A DNA stretch of 64,000 nt from Fragum whitleyi (lineage: Eukaryota > Mollusca > Bivalvia > Cardiida > Cardiidae). A program made the translations under genes and the position numbers. The stretch covers positions 37,983,565-38,047,564 of the forward strand of contig OX411555.1 in NCBI GenBank assembly GCA_948146395.1. The letters run 5' to 3'. The notes below the pieces were generated by a model. It was given only the letters and a program-made list of their open reading frames with translations, did no database searches and was not told where the DNA came from. Of the stretch, positions 48,704-60,275 are shown one piece after another (positions within the stretch are counted from its first letter, which is position 1; every line of letters begins with the position of its first letter).

Positions 48704-49232
48704 CCATAAATCAAATTAGCCTGTTATAAGGTCACACATTGTCAAGTTACTACTGGGCTTATCAGAGCAATAAATATATTCCCTTCCCTGCTCAACACCA
48801 GGTGCGTGACAAAGAAGAATTTCAAGGTAAATGAGATTTTTAGGTCTTCATCACGGACACACACTTCTGAACCAACTGGATATTTAATTCTACTATCAAC
48901 ATTTTTTTTTAACAAAAAAAATCTAACTATGAAGTGTGCACATTTTTAACCTGTTTACTTTAAACAAACTTTTAAATGATCATTTAAAGTTAAAGGCATA
49001 TAACAACCAGCTACTTTACTTTTCTTATGTGGAATTTAAAGAAAATGTATCATCACATTCCCATTTGATGCTTTTGTAAGAAGTATGTTGTAAGCCTTGT
49101 TGATGACTATAAAAACCTAGTGATTTCCAAATTTACCCTACACTTACGAGGTTCTGGTCACCAATTATTGATTAATTTTGTACAAATGTAGTCTAAATTA
49201 TGCATTAGGGAACCTACTCTGTTCCTGACTTA

Positions 49233-50688
49233 GTATATACTACTAAAAGTTTGCTAAGCTTTATAATGATAAGAAGACTTTAAATGTAGACCAAACAAGG
49301 AAACCCTAGAAATTGGTCTGTTTTCTTGAAAATTGAAAATATCGAAATTGACCAAAAATTGCATTTCGTTCAATAACGTGTATAAGAGCAAGCACTGTCA
49401 ATAACAGCCTGACAGCGCCTCTACACACTCCTAATCAATTTCTTCTGAACTCTTTGGGGAATAACAGACCATTCTTCTCTAAGGATCTGGCCGAGCTTCT
49501 TGAGTGTCCTTTGCTGGACCTGGGGATCCGAAACTTGTACCTGTACCTCATTTCACACATGCTCTATCGGATTTAAGTCCGGTGAGCGAGCTGGCCCTTC
49601 CAGACGTGGAATGCCCTTTTCTTGGTGATACTCTTGGACTATACGGGCCGCGTGTGGACGGGCATTATCATCCATTAGAATGAGTCTATCCGCAATAGCA
49701 CCAGCGTAAAATCCTACGTGGGTATTGAGGATTTCATCAATGTACCTACGAGCTTCCAGAGTACCCCTTTCTAAAATAACAAGATCAGTCTGCCCATCCC
49801 AGCTGATGCCATCCCAAGCCATGATTGACCCACCCCATAACGATCGTGCTCAGCAATGTTTGTTGCATGAAACCTTTCCCCCGGCCTTCTCTGCACCCTA
49901 GCCCGCCTATCAGTGTAGTCCAGGCAATACCATGTCTCATCCGTGAATAGCACGAGGCGCCAGCCAATGGGGTCCAATGCCCATGTTAACCGACACCGAC
50001 AATGAACTCTGGACAGCATAATACGAATAAATGGTCTTCGTGACCTCAGGTTATGCTCTGGCAGCCGTGTTCGCAGTCAAAACGGTTTGAGTCAAAACTC
50101 GCAATCCCGAGGTGTTTTGAAGGACGGAACGTAGCTGCGTTGCCGCAGCAAACCTGTTCCTTCGGGCTTGAATTACCAAAAAACGGTCTTCTGCGACGGA
50201 GGTACCTCTACTCCTACCTCCACCATGTCTCCTTACAGGCGTACCATACTGTTGTCATCGTGCCCAAGCTCTTGTAATAACAGTATGATGTACCCCCAGT
50301 ACCATGCATGCTAACATCACGGTGTGAAGCCCCTTGCTCCACCATACCTACAGCTCATCACAATTGTTTGACAGATTAATGTCGTCTGGCATTTTGATAA
50401 GCCATGAGTAACGACTTAAAAGTCAATGAAGTACTGAAAAACAGAAACTAAGCGTCTACACGAAACCTGTACATGTAGAAAATGAGAAAGGACAGGTAAA
50501 AAACCGGGGTTCCTCATTTTGCACGAGTCTCGCGAGAAAATTGCGAGTTAAATATGGTAATGTATACATTAGATATCTTGTCAACACATTATTGTACAAT
50601 TTTAAACACGAACTCGAATGTTTTGTTTAAATCGCCTCCCGTAGGACAGCAAAAAAGTTTAGTGCTTAGCAAACTTTGAGTAATATAG
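49233..50688 (-). mobile_element. Tc1-like element, decayed
   Basis: TA-flanked element of about 1.46 kb. The left end reads GTATATACTACTAAAAGTTT then GCTAAGC. The reverse complement of the right end reads CTATATTACTCAAAGTTT then GCTAAGC. A frameshifted Tc1-type transposase lies on the minus strand between them. Size, TA flank and ~25 bp TIRs fit Tc1. Confidence 0.85.
49400..50290 (-). pseudogene. Tc1-type DDE transposase, frameshifted
   Basis: The N-terminal helix-turn-helix part survives in pieces around 50060-50220 on the minus strand (RNRFAAATQLRSVL). The catalytic part continues as LVLFTDETWYCLD (first Asp, 49771-50019 frame) and LMDDNARPHAARIV with GPARSPDLNPIEHV (second Asp and DLNPIEH, 49553-49822 frame). 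Downstream, near 49400-49520, WSVIPQRVQKKLIRS continues the C-terminus in another frame. At least three frame changes make it inactive. Confidence 0.85.
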
Positions 50689-51345
50689 TATTTTCTATCT
50701 TAAATGACCTGGTACTCATCAGTACTCGATTATTCCCAGATTGTAGCCCTACTTTATTTCACCGTTTTATAATTATAATTTCACTTTTGCCAATTAATTT
50801 GATTGTCAGGTTTACCAAACCCCTGTAGGTTAACATGTTTAAAACTGAGCTTCTGTTCATCAATATTTTATTCCTTTCCACTCATTTCTCAAAGATTATT
50901 TCTTTTATTCTTTCGTAATCATTTCATAAGAACACAATTGATAAACATTTTTATATTCAAGTTCATTGATAGATAAACTTCGTAAAAGAAATTTCAATTA
51001 GTTTGATGTTTCTTTTGAACAACTACAGGAGTAATTGCTTTCGTGCTGCGATTTCAAAATTAAAAAAGAAAAAGAAAAATCGTAGTCACGTTGCTGCTTT
51101 AGGACATAATCCAATTTTAGTCATGTACTTTGCAGTTCTTATCAATGACCACTTTAGAGATCAATGTGAGTAAGGTCGGAAAGATTGAAATACAGCATAA
51201 CAAAGGCTTATTGCAACGCTGCTGTTGTAAGTGCCTATCTAGATCGGCACAAATAGCAGTGTTGCCCTAAAAATCAAATAACAAAATGACACATCTTGAA
51301 ATGCCCCCCCCCCCCCCCCCCCTGTATAGGGTCCATACCCTTACC
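50689..51345. other. Intergenic DNA with poly-C tract
   Basis: No gene seen. A run of about 18-20 C lies at 51304-51322. Confidence 0.6.
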
Positions 51346-51373
51346 AATACATGTATTCTGCGTAATAAATCAA

Positions 51374-51703
51374 CTGGCAGGGCGGGGCTTCACCGTGACG
51401 TAAAGCGGCGAGTTGACTTTTCAATAGTTTGGGTTCTTTCAAATTATAGTCGGTAATCATCGATAACGCGTGCAAATAACTATATCTTAAAACCTAAAGG
51501 ATTCACGTGCTTTGCGAGAGAGAACACATTTCATCGTTTGGTTACCAAAGCATCGTAACTTAAGCTTGGACTAGTTGAAGTTAAGAGGGTTTGGTCTCAA
51601 GTTAATCATGTCGACTATCTTTAGAAGTAAAGAATAATGCATAAAGGCTGATTTACCCTAACCTTAAGTGCATCGACCCTTTACTAAGGCTCCGCCCTGC
51701 CAG
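51374..51703 (+). mobile_element. MITE with CTGGCAGGGCGG ends, copy 1
   Basis: About 330 bp starting CTGGCAGGGCGGGGCTT and ending AAGGCTCCGCCCTGCCAG, so the tips are inverted repeats of ~16 bp. There is no coding frame. Copy 2 is inverted at 57758-58085. Similarity between the copies continues ~28 bp outside the left tip (TGTATTCTGCGTAAT), so the true left end may lie near 51346. Confidence 0.75.
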
Positions 51704-52239
51704 GGGAAAGATCGTGGATTATACCGCTTTCAAAAGTGAAACTCAATGCATGACAGGTCATTGCAGACTAATAACACTTTTGATATCCTTCTCCATGTAT
51801 GAAAATGCAAATGCCAGTCAAACTAATAAATTAATGAAAAGTATCGTAAAGTCAAAATTTTATTGTTGTTTCTATCTATAATAGTGCCATTGTTTTTGTT
51901 TGTGCCATCGAAAAAAGAATACTCACTAGAATTTAACTTTTTTGGTAGAATCTAATTTTTTGGTAGGACCCTTATATGACCAATATTCTTGACACTATTT
52001 TGTCAAATTTGTAGATCGGAAAAAAATATTAGATGTGTGTTGGCCATATTGATAGATTTTAAATATCATTGATGAAAATCAGGGTTCTTTAAAATATTTA
52101 TCCATTATATATTTCAACGATACCCCAGCTAAATTCCTTTTTATAAAATATATTTTAAGCCTTCAAATTGAAAATTCAGCAAAATATTGATCATGATATT
52201 GATGTGTTTGTCGCAAAAAATTGCTATGTCTATGCTGAA

Positions 52240-52800
52240 TTAAACAAAAGGCCAAAGAGGGCCTGTATCGCTCCACTGGCTTAAAATCTAAAGAAATGAA
52301 AGGTAGATATTGAAAATAGAAGGTAATGAAAATCACCAGCATTCAGAAGGAATTCTGACTTTTTCCAAGTTGAAACTGACTTTATAGATATCACTTTAAA
52401 ACAAGCGGACCAGAATGGCCCTAAACCACTCACCTGATTTATTGATCCAGTGGATCTCACCCAATCAAAATTTCACGAGCAATTTTTAAAGAGGGTCACC
52501 GAAGGAATATTCTGGTAAGTTTCATTGAAATTAACCAAGAGACTCAAGAGATGTTGTTCAACGATTCGGGCTGAAAAGAAGACCCATCCTGTCTCGCCCA
52601 AATTCAATGGTCCATTCAAAATTTCCCAAACAATTATTAAAAAGGGTCACCCAATGAACATTCTGGTAAATATTCATTGAAATCAGCCCAATGGTTCAGG
52701 AGGAGATGTCGTTCAAAGGCTCAAAATAAAGCCCGCCCTGCCACGTCCTTATTTGGGGCGTCAATCCAAATTTCCTGAAAAACCTTGAAAAAATGTAATT
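52240..52800. repeat. Degenerate tandem/dispersed repeat (GGTCACC type)
   Basis: At least two units of ~150 bp share AAATTTC...CAATTATTAAAAAGGGTCACC, ATTCTGGTAA, TTCATTGAAAT, CAATGGTTCAGGAGGAGATG and CCTGCCACG-like segments. Related units occur at 55340-56060. Non-coding. Confidence 0.6.
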
Positions 52801-52969
52801 ATAGGAGTAATTGATTTATGTACCCATTTATTGATTTCTTGCAATGTTTTCCCAATAAAATGTCAATTTAGACAAAAATGAATTCATCAAATGATTCATC
52901 GGTGGTGACACTTTTTGCATTTTTCATTTTAACCCTTCTAATGCTGTATCAGTATTCCGGCTCTTAAAA

Positions 52970-53030
52970 GGGTTACAGATAAAGATTAGCCTGTGCATGC
53001 ACGTGATCGGATCTTAGTTTATACCATTTG
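52970..53030. repeat. Short palindromic dispersed repeat, copy 1
   Basis: Reads ACAGATAAAGATTAGCCTGTGCATGCACGTGATCGGATCTTAGTTTATACC. AGATYAG and CTGATCT/CGGATCT arms make a hairpin. Other copies at 58350-58405 and 63248-63318. Confidence 0.55.
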
Positions 53031-53689
53031 ATTTTACTTTTACACCAGATGAGCCAAAGAATTTTTTTTCAAAAGAAATACTAAATGACAATTGGTGAAT
53101 CCAGTACTATCAGCACTTTGACATTAATGAAATTTCATCAAATCTCTTATTCAGCATGACAAGGGTTGGTGTTATTTTCAGAATCTAAAAAAATATTTTA
53201 GTGTTTAGAAAGATATAATTTTTTTTAAAATGCACAAAATTTTCTATTTCATAAAGTTTCCTAGCTCCATACATATTAAACAACCTGTAAAGAAAAAATC
53301 TGGTTAACTAATCTAACGGTCCTCTGTCAGCAGCCACCTTAGTTATAATTAAGATTTATGGCCAGCATCAGGTAACAATTGTTAGAGGTCGACAATGCTG
53401 ATAAAAGAGATAAAGCACAGAAACTGTTTGAGTAAAATCTACTCGTTTTCAGGACATAGTCGTCTTACTGTTTTCTATTTATAGGAGTAGAAATTTCTGT
53501 CGTAATAACTTTACCTCGATGTTAGTAGTGGGTGTTAATCGTTGCAAAAGCGAGCTAACAAATATTAGTTTCACACTCTTTTTATGAATAAAAAAGTTAT
53601 GATCAAAATAAAATTTCCTAGAAACTTTCTTTTATCATGATGATTTTAAACTATTATAATACTACTACCCCGTATAATGTGGCAGAAAT

Positions 53690-53885
53690 CTGCCAACATA
53701 CTTACTTCATGTTTAGCTCGGTTATTTTCGGAGAAAACCCGAAGTAATAGTACAGCCACGGTGTCGTCTACGCCATCGACGTTGTCGGACGTAAACTTTG
53801 AAATTTTTGAATTTCTATGGTTTTTCTAAAGCCATTCACTTGAATTTTGTTACACATGATAAAGGCAACTTATTCTATCAAGCGG
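53690..53885. repeat. Dispersed repeat with GTCGTCTACGCC core
   Basis: GAAGTAATAGTACAGCCACG, GTGTCGTCTACGCCATCGAC and GTTGTCGGACGTAAACTTT in series. The C/G-rich core in AT-rich surroundings suggests a mobile-element fragment. Only one copy in the window. Confidence 0.35.
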
Positions 53886-53999
53886 ATGAATATTACTTTA
53901 TGTTCGTATATAAATAATTTCCCTTAGACAAATGTTATTTCCTTTTATTTTTGCTCGGACATCTTCGTCCTTTTCTTCAACTAAAGTATAGAAAAAAGC

Positions 54000-54180
54000 A
54001 TAAAATTTTAAGACAAAAGTATCACGTAGGACGCCGAAATCGGTGTCCTACATTTTGGACAAAATTTAGGAACTTCCTAAATCTCTCGAGTTTGATGAAA
54101 CCCGATTACTGTCTTAAAAATGTCATAGGACGTTTTTCAGACAAAAACACCTCCTAAACAGTTTGATGAAACAGGCCCTA
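54000..54180. repeat. TTTCATCAA dispersed element, copy 2
   Basis: Matches 44757-44930 over ~170 bp and ends GTTTGATGAAACAGGCCCTA, the reverse complement of the GGGCCTGTTTCATCA motif in copy 1. Confidence 0.65.
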
Positions 54181-54270
54181 GGACCACAATGGAAATAAGA
54201 AGATTTAAATTTCTTATTTTTTGTGCTATCCTTGGTAATGGGGCGCATAATATGTTGGGGTTTTTTTCGT

Positions 54271-54296
54271 TTTTTTTTTTTTTTTTTTTTTTTTTT
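54271..54296. repeat. Poly-T tract
   Basis: About 26 T with one earlier C interruption. It may be the tail of a minus-strand retroposed sequence, but no parent is visible. Confidence 0.8.
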
Positions 54297-54404
54297 CTTA
54301 AGTAATCTGTGCAATATTGTTGTAATGTTATTCTTATTACGCCATGTTCTGTACTCTTTTACCTAAATAAAGTTATTGTTATTATTATTATTTTGAATGG
54401 GCGG

Positions 54405-54760
54405 GAGGAGCGAGTTTTGAGTGAAAGTAAATGGAGGTAATCCAAAATCGCTAATTTTGTTCGGGATGAACAAAATTACTGATATTAGTTTGCTCCCTTT
54501 GATGAAATATGCATACAAGTTCTATAAATAGCCTAATATTTCTTCAATAACCAATCAAACGCTCATAATTTCAATTATTTCAGTTAAATCTCTATGTTCT
54601 TCTAGCTAAATCTGTTTGATGAGGTCAGTTGACCTTCTCTTTTTCGTGATTTTGGAGCGTTTTTGAATGGTTTGAGCGAGTGTTTGGAATGAATGAATTG
54701 AGCGCTGATTGAGCGATTAAGAATGGTTTTGATCAAAATGAATGTCAATTTTACTGTTTT
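54405..54760. repeat. GAATGA/GAGCG dispersed repeat
   Basis: Same family as 33985-34365: GAGCGAGTTTTGAGTGA, GGAGGTAATCCAAAATCGCTA, GAGCGTTTTTGAATGG, GGTTTTGATCAAAATGAATG. About 355 bp, no coding frame. Confidence 0.6.
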
Positions 54761-55339
54761 TAACTGTATTTAAAACACATATCTTTAAACAGCCTTGTGG
54801 AGAGCAAGGGCGTAGCTCCCATTACGCACATTACGCAAATGCATAATAGAAGTAAATCCTCTTTAGAAAAATGCAATTGATGAATGATCATAACATCGAA
54901 ACTACAGCTGAATTAAGCTGTAGTTACGATGTTTTGATTATTCACCAACGCTTAAATCATAAAAAGGGAGCAGGCGGAAGGCATTCATCTTTTGTTACAG
55001 TCCACATATCGCCTTTATCCTATATATTCTATGTTGATCGCCTTCTGGGTGCGTAAAAAATTCAATTTCCTAGTTACGCTTATGGAGAGTAACAAATTTC
55101 CACCACTCACCGACGCTTTGAATTATAGATTTATGATAATGGTTTGGTACAAGTTTTTTGATTTTTTGAAAATTCTTGGATACTTTTCAAAACAGTGCCT
55201 AGCTTTGAAATATCTTGTTAGCTCAGTGAAGCGCATCGTATCTTGTTTTTATTTTCTTACCGCTTTCAAAAGGTGTTTGTCTAATTATTTCGACCATTTA
55301 GATTTCAAAATGAAAATGGTCATGCCCTACCACAGCCAC

Positions 55340-56110
55340 ATTTAAGGGCCCATCACTATTTTATAACAGGTACACCTAAGCAATATTCATGCCAAGTTTC
55401 ATTGAAATCGACCGAATGGTTTGTGAGAAGATCTTTAAAGATATGAAAGTGAAAATAAACAGAGCCCTGCCACGCCCTTATTTTGGGTCTATTAAAATTT
55501 CTTGAACAATCCTAGTAAAGGGTCACAAAAGTAGCATCCATGCACAGTTTTCTTAAAACGATTCGGGAGGAGAAGGTCTTATAGTGAAAAAATAAGCCCT
55601 ACTCTGTCGCGCCCTTTTTTTTTGGGGGGGGGGGGGGGGAGGGGTGACTTTTTTTTTTCTTTTAATAATAATTTAAGTAAAAGGTCACCAATCGAACATG
55701 CATGCCAAAATTTGAAAGCCAATGGTTGGGAGGAGAATCTTTTTATAGATTTCAATGTGAAAAAATGCCCCGCCCTGTCACGTCCATATTTTGGGGTCAT
55801 ACTTTCTGAAATAATTCAAGTAAAGGGTCACCCATGACACATCATCCATGCTAAGTTTCATCGAAATCGGGCCAATGGTTCGAACGGAGAAGATTTGAAC
55901 GATTTAAACTTGTAAAAATGCCCCACCCTGCCATGCACATATAAACTTAGTGGCGGGGTTTGGTTGGGGGTCAATCAAAATTTCTATAACAAAATAAGAA
56001 AGGACCATTTCTACCAAGTTTCGTTAAAACCTTCCCATTTCTTTGGGAGGAGAAGATGCTAAAAGAAAAAAGTTAAACGGACGCATGCACGGACGCACGA
56101 CGGACACACT
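55340..56110. repeat. Degenerate tandem repeat, five or more units
   Basis: Units of ~150 bp share CATGCCAAGTTTCATTGAAAT, GGGAGGAGAAG, CCCTGCCACGCCC, TTTTGGGGTC and AAGTAAAGGGTCACC-like segments. It ends in a run of GGACGCA/GACGGAC motifs at 56078-56108. One unit contains a G20 tract at 55623-55641. Same type as 52240-52800. Confidence 0.6.
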
Positions 56111-56479
56111 CCGCAATGACAATAGATCGCTGATTTTCTTTGAAAACTGCGTATAAACGTCATTTTCACGACGTCATGGTTACATTGTTTCTAAGATGAA
56201 AGGCAAAATGATATACACCGCTGGGCAAATCGCACTAACTCGAATTTACAGACATATAATACTTTATTTACATATTTAAAAAATCGTCCTCTTCCACAGC
56301 CTTAAATGCAATTTCTTCGTTTTTCGACATTTTTTCCGAGTTTTTTAGTGACTTCAAAATTTGTGTCATGTGGAAAATGGCAAAAGTTTTAGATATACAA
56401 TCACTATAACCATGTTTTAGCTCCACTGGATGTAATCCAGCTATTGTCATGATCTTGTGACCGTCGTGTATCCGTCCGT

Positions 56480-57470
56480 CAGTATTTTTCACCTAAATCA
56501 TCTTCTTCTCTGAAACTACTGTGCAGATTTCAACCAAGTTCCACAGGAATGATCCTTGGGAAATGCTCCTTCTGTATCTGTCTGTATCTGTATGTGTACG
56601 TTGTAGAATCCTTAAAGGGTCTTTTATACAACGGAAGTGTCTGTTGCCGTAATATTGGCTATCGTTTTTGAGGGCCGTCTTCAAGGAGGCTAACGAGCTT
56701 GCATGCACTGTTGCATTTGGCAAGTCACGGATTCCACTGGAAAGTGGTATTTACCAAGAATGGGTTCTTGTATTGTGGTGTTTTTTCTGCGGGTATGACT
56801 AGACTTTTTGTGTTGTTGCAAACATGTTTTTCGACTATGTTTGTGCTGATATCATCAGTGTATTTCTTTGTTCTAATTGACTTTTGGCTTTTGGAATTTG
56901 AATTTTGATGCAGACAGGGGTGGTACTAATCCCTCAACCCCCTTGTACATTAGAACAATTCTTCAGATTCAGTTTTCGTTTTAAATTCTGATTGGTTTAT
57001 AAGGGTGGGTGTTGCGAGCTGTCGAATCACCAGAAAATGGCCCCAAATAGCAGCGGCCGACCCAGGCTTTCTATAAAAGAACTTCGAACCCCCTCTGGAT
57101 GCGCCACTGAAAGTGAAATATGAAAACTATCTTCTCTGACACGACTGATCAGAATTCAATCAAACATCACATGAATATTGATGAGGAATTACTCTTTCAG
57201 CTTTCTTCACTTGATTCTGACTGGACTAATAATGTGGGTGTTACAAGCTGTCGAGTCACCAGAAAATGGGCACATATGGTGAAATATTACAAAAACTTCT
57301 CTGATACTACTGATCAGAATTCATCCAAACTTCACAGGAATGGTGCTTAGGATATACTCTTTAAGATTTGTTCGTTAAATTCTGATACGGCTGATAAAAT
57401 GGGCTGTCGGGTCATCAGGAAAAGGGTCCATATGGTGAAATATGAAAAGAATCTTCTACGAGGCTGAAAC
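56480..57470. repeat. Degenerate tandem repeat (~190 bp units)
   Basis: Repeated order: CTTCTCTGACACGACTGATC, AGAATTCAATCAAAC, ATCACATGAAT, TCTGACTGGACTAATAATG, GCTGTCGAGTCACCAGAAAA, TGGGCACATATGGTGAAATA. Clear units start near 57125 and 57295, with older ones upstream. Open frames here (56699-56908, 57120-57350) are by-products. Confidence 0.55.
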
Positions 57471-57757
57471 TAAAAAAGGGGGGCCATTTTGATGCAGCTT
57501 TTGTCGTTATCATAACTTGTAGATTTGCTGACAGAATTTCATGAAACTTTCTAAAATAATGCTATGTGATGTTATTGAGCAGTGTGTTGTCATAGCACAT
57601 ATATATATATTCATTTCTTTTGTTTTTTGTTATGCTTTTATGTGTCATAGTATAGAGTGTGGTTAACTTCTTGTCCCATTCACAGCTATTTCAAGAGATT
57701 CAAGAGTTTTATTAAATTGACAAACCCCTAACCGGGGTATTATCCATGGTTAATGCC

Positions 57758-58085
57758 CTGGCAGGGCGGAGCCTAAGTAACGGGTCGTTGCACTTAAGGT
57801 TAAGGGAAATCAGCTTTTATCTAAAATAACCTACTTCCAAAGAGAGTCGACGTAAATAACTCGAGACCTTAAATCGTGGATTGGTAACCACTTACTTAAT
57901 CAAGCTGAAGTTACGAGGTGTTGGTAACCAAACGATGAAATGTGTTTACTCTCTCAAAGCACGTGAATCCTTTAGATTTAGGATACAGTTATTTGCACGC
58001 GTTAACCGACTAAAATTTGAAAGAACTCAAACTATTGAAAAGTAAACTCTCCAAATCGCGTCACATTTAAGCCCCGCCCTGCCAG
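57758..58085 (-). mobile_element. MITE with CTGGCAGGGCGG ends, copy 2
   Basis: Inverted copy of 51374-51703, with matching inner motifs (ATCGTTTGGTTACCA / TGGTAACCAAACGAT, CACGTGAATCCTTTAG) and the same tips. Flanking similarity to copy 1 continues to about 58113. Confidence 0.75.
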
Positions 58086-58349
58086 TTCATTAATTACGCA
58101 GAATACAAGACATAAATATACAAACAAACATGAACAATAAACAAACATTCGGAAGAAAGTTTCAGTGTTAAAACAACCATAGTGCATTCATAGGTAGCCT
58201 GAGTGTAGGAAAGTTCAGTTTAAAGATGACTAGAAGTTATATGACTAGATTTGAATATAAGTATTATTAGACATCGATCGGATAAAAGTGTCAAGCAATG
58301 TTTAACCATTGTCATGCTAAACCCAAAATATTCCATTTATAGCCAGAAG

Positions 58350-58405
58350 TACAGACAAAGATCAGCCTGTGCATTGGTGCAGTCTGATCTCGGCCTATAC
58401 CGCAC
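58350..58405. repeat. Short palindromic dispersed repeat, copy 2
   Basis: ACAAAGATCAGCCTGTGCAT then TGGTGCAGTCTGATCTCGGCCTATACC. AGATCAG and CTGATCT form the hairpin arms. Confidence 0.6.
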
Positions 58406-58839
58406 ACTTTTCCCCTTTAAGCCAGAATAAACCTATATTTCTCAAAGAAATCATGATTGACTCACATAAAATGCATTTAGTGCTTTCAGCACACTGATTT
58501 TAATGCAATTTACCAAAATTTTGATTCAGCACTACAAATGTTAACAATATGGGATTTGCGTAAAGTGTCGATCATTGTCATTGTAGGTCTCTCCATAATG
58601 GAGGGCAACAAATTTTAACCATAATTTTGCTCAAATTTATGTGAAATTATTCCTGGCCCATAAACTTATATGTATGTGCCTGCAATACTTTCACAACTAC
58701 TTACCAATTTAGTAACAATTTTAATTAAATATGTTTAAATATCTCTTGAAATGTTTTCAGAATTACCTTACAAAATTTTGCAACTTTGAAAATATATAGT
58801 TGTTACATCACTCGACGTCATAATGCTATGAAAAGAATT

Positions 58840-60275
58840 CACATTTTGACGCATGATGATATTTCTTGGCAAATAGACTTTTCTGGTATCTTCAAAATAA
58901 GTACATTCTAACATATAATGAAACTTATCACCCATTTTATTCAGCCTGCATAACTCGCATATCCTATCATCCCTTATGGTCCCTTAAAATCTCCCCCATT
59001 CAATTGGAAATTTGTGATTTAGTGGTCTGAAGTTACAAAGAGATTTTGATACATCAACTGGAAGAGTATTAAAGTAATTTTCAAACCCAAAGTCTTCTTT
59101 AATGATCCTATGATTAAAACATTTACGGCTTTTAAACACTGCATCTTTCCAATCAGATATGTGCATTTTATTCAATTTCATTTTGACAAAAATTTGAAAT
59201 AATGAAAGGTATGTTAGTTTGGTTTAATCAGTAGCATGAGAAGCCACTTTCTTCGAGTATGCTTTTAATACACATTACCATTTAGAGTCAAAACGACCAA
59301 TATTATGCAGAGCTAACAACATACTGTAAAGGTTGCTGGATATTTTATCAGATTGACCATTTAACATACGCTGCCAAAATCCAATCATTCTGGATATAAT
59401 TTCAATTGTGACAGGGTGTCTTTCTAATTCACCGTAGAGAATTAAGTTAGGCGTTGATTTCTTTACTTTCAGAATGATCTTATAGAATTGAAGGCATAGC
59501 CTTTCAAGCAAATCATGGTTTTTAAAGCCAGTAACACCTGAACCATATAATTAAATTGGTAGAACCATAGTATCAAACAATTTCAGCTGAATGTCAATAG
59601 GTAATTGTAGCATTCAAGACTTTTTGTGAATAGAAAACATGGCTTTACGAGCTTGGTCAAATAGTCTTTTGTTGTCTCTTATGAAACGATCATTAAATGA
59701 AAACATAGTTCCAAGGTAAACAGAGCTATCATCAACAGATATTTCTTCGTTATTATAAAAGAATTTTGGGGTATTTTGATCCTTTCTATTACTAAATACA
59801 GTAATTATGGGTTTAGCAGGGTTTACCTCTAAATCCCAAGATTTACAATGCAAGAACATAGCATTTAGCGCTGCTTGAAGTTCAACTGTAGATTCAGCAA
59901 AAATGACACAATCGTCAGGATAAAGAAAATTGTATAATTTAAAGTAAACTTCGATATCATCGTCACTTAGAAGAATATTAGCCATACCAGAGACATCTTC
60001 ACGACCATTATAAGCGTGAGAAATAAACTCTGATAGATCATTTAAAAATAAAGAAAAAGTATTGGAGATAGATCCTCACCCTGTCTGACTCCGATATTGC
60101 TCGAGAAGGCTACAGACTTTAAACTTCCCAACCTTACAGAGGATTTAGCATTGGCATACAAATTGTGAATAATCTAAAATATTTTACCATCAATATTTTT
60201 ACTCAGCAGCTTCTGCCAAAGATAAGTACGATTAACCGAGTCAAAGGCCTTCTTGTAATCAATAAAGGCGCAGAA
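58840..60275 (-). pseudogene. CR1/L2-like LINE, RT C-terminal segment
   Basis: Minus-strand RT remnant. From 60275 down: FIDYKKAFDSVNRTYL (RT block A region), GVRQGEDLSPILF, then LYPDDCVIFAES (YxDD box as YPDD), LEVNPAKPIITVF and VYLGTMFSF (59614-59985), LERLCLQFYKIIL with YGELERHPV (59275-59511), then HISDWKDAVFKSR (58984-59181) and a zinc knuckle ICELCRLN...KFHYMLECTYF near 58840-58960. Stops and frameshifts occur throughout. The upstream RT half lies at 62190-62640, separated by an insertion. Confidence 0.85.
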
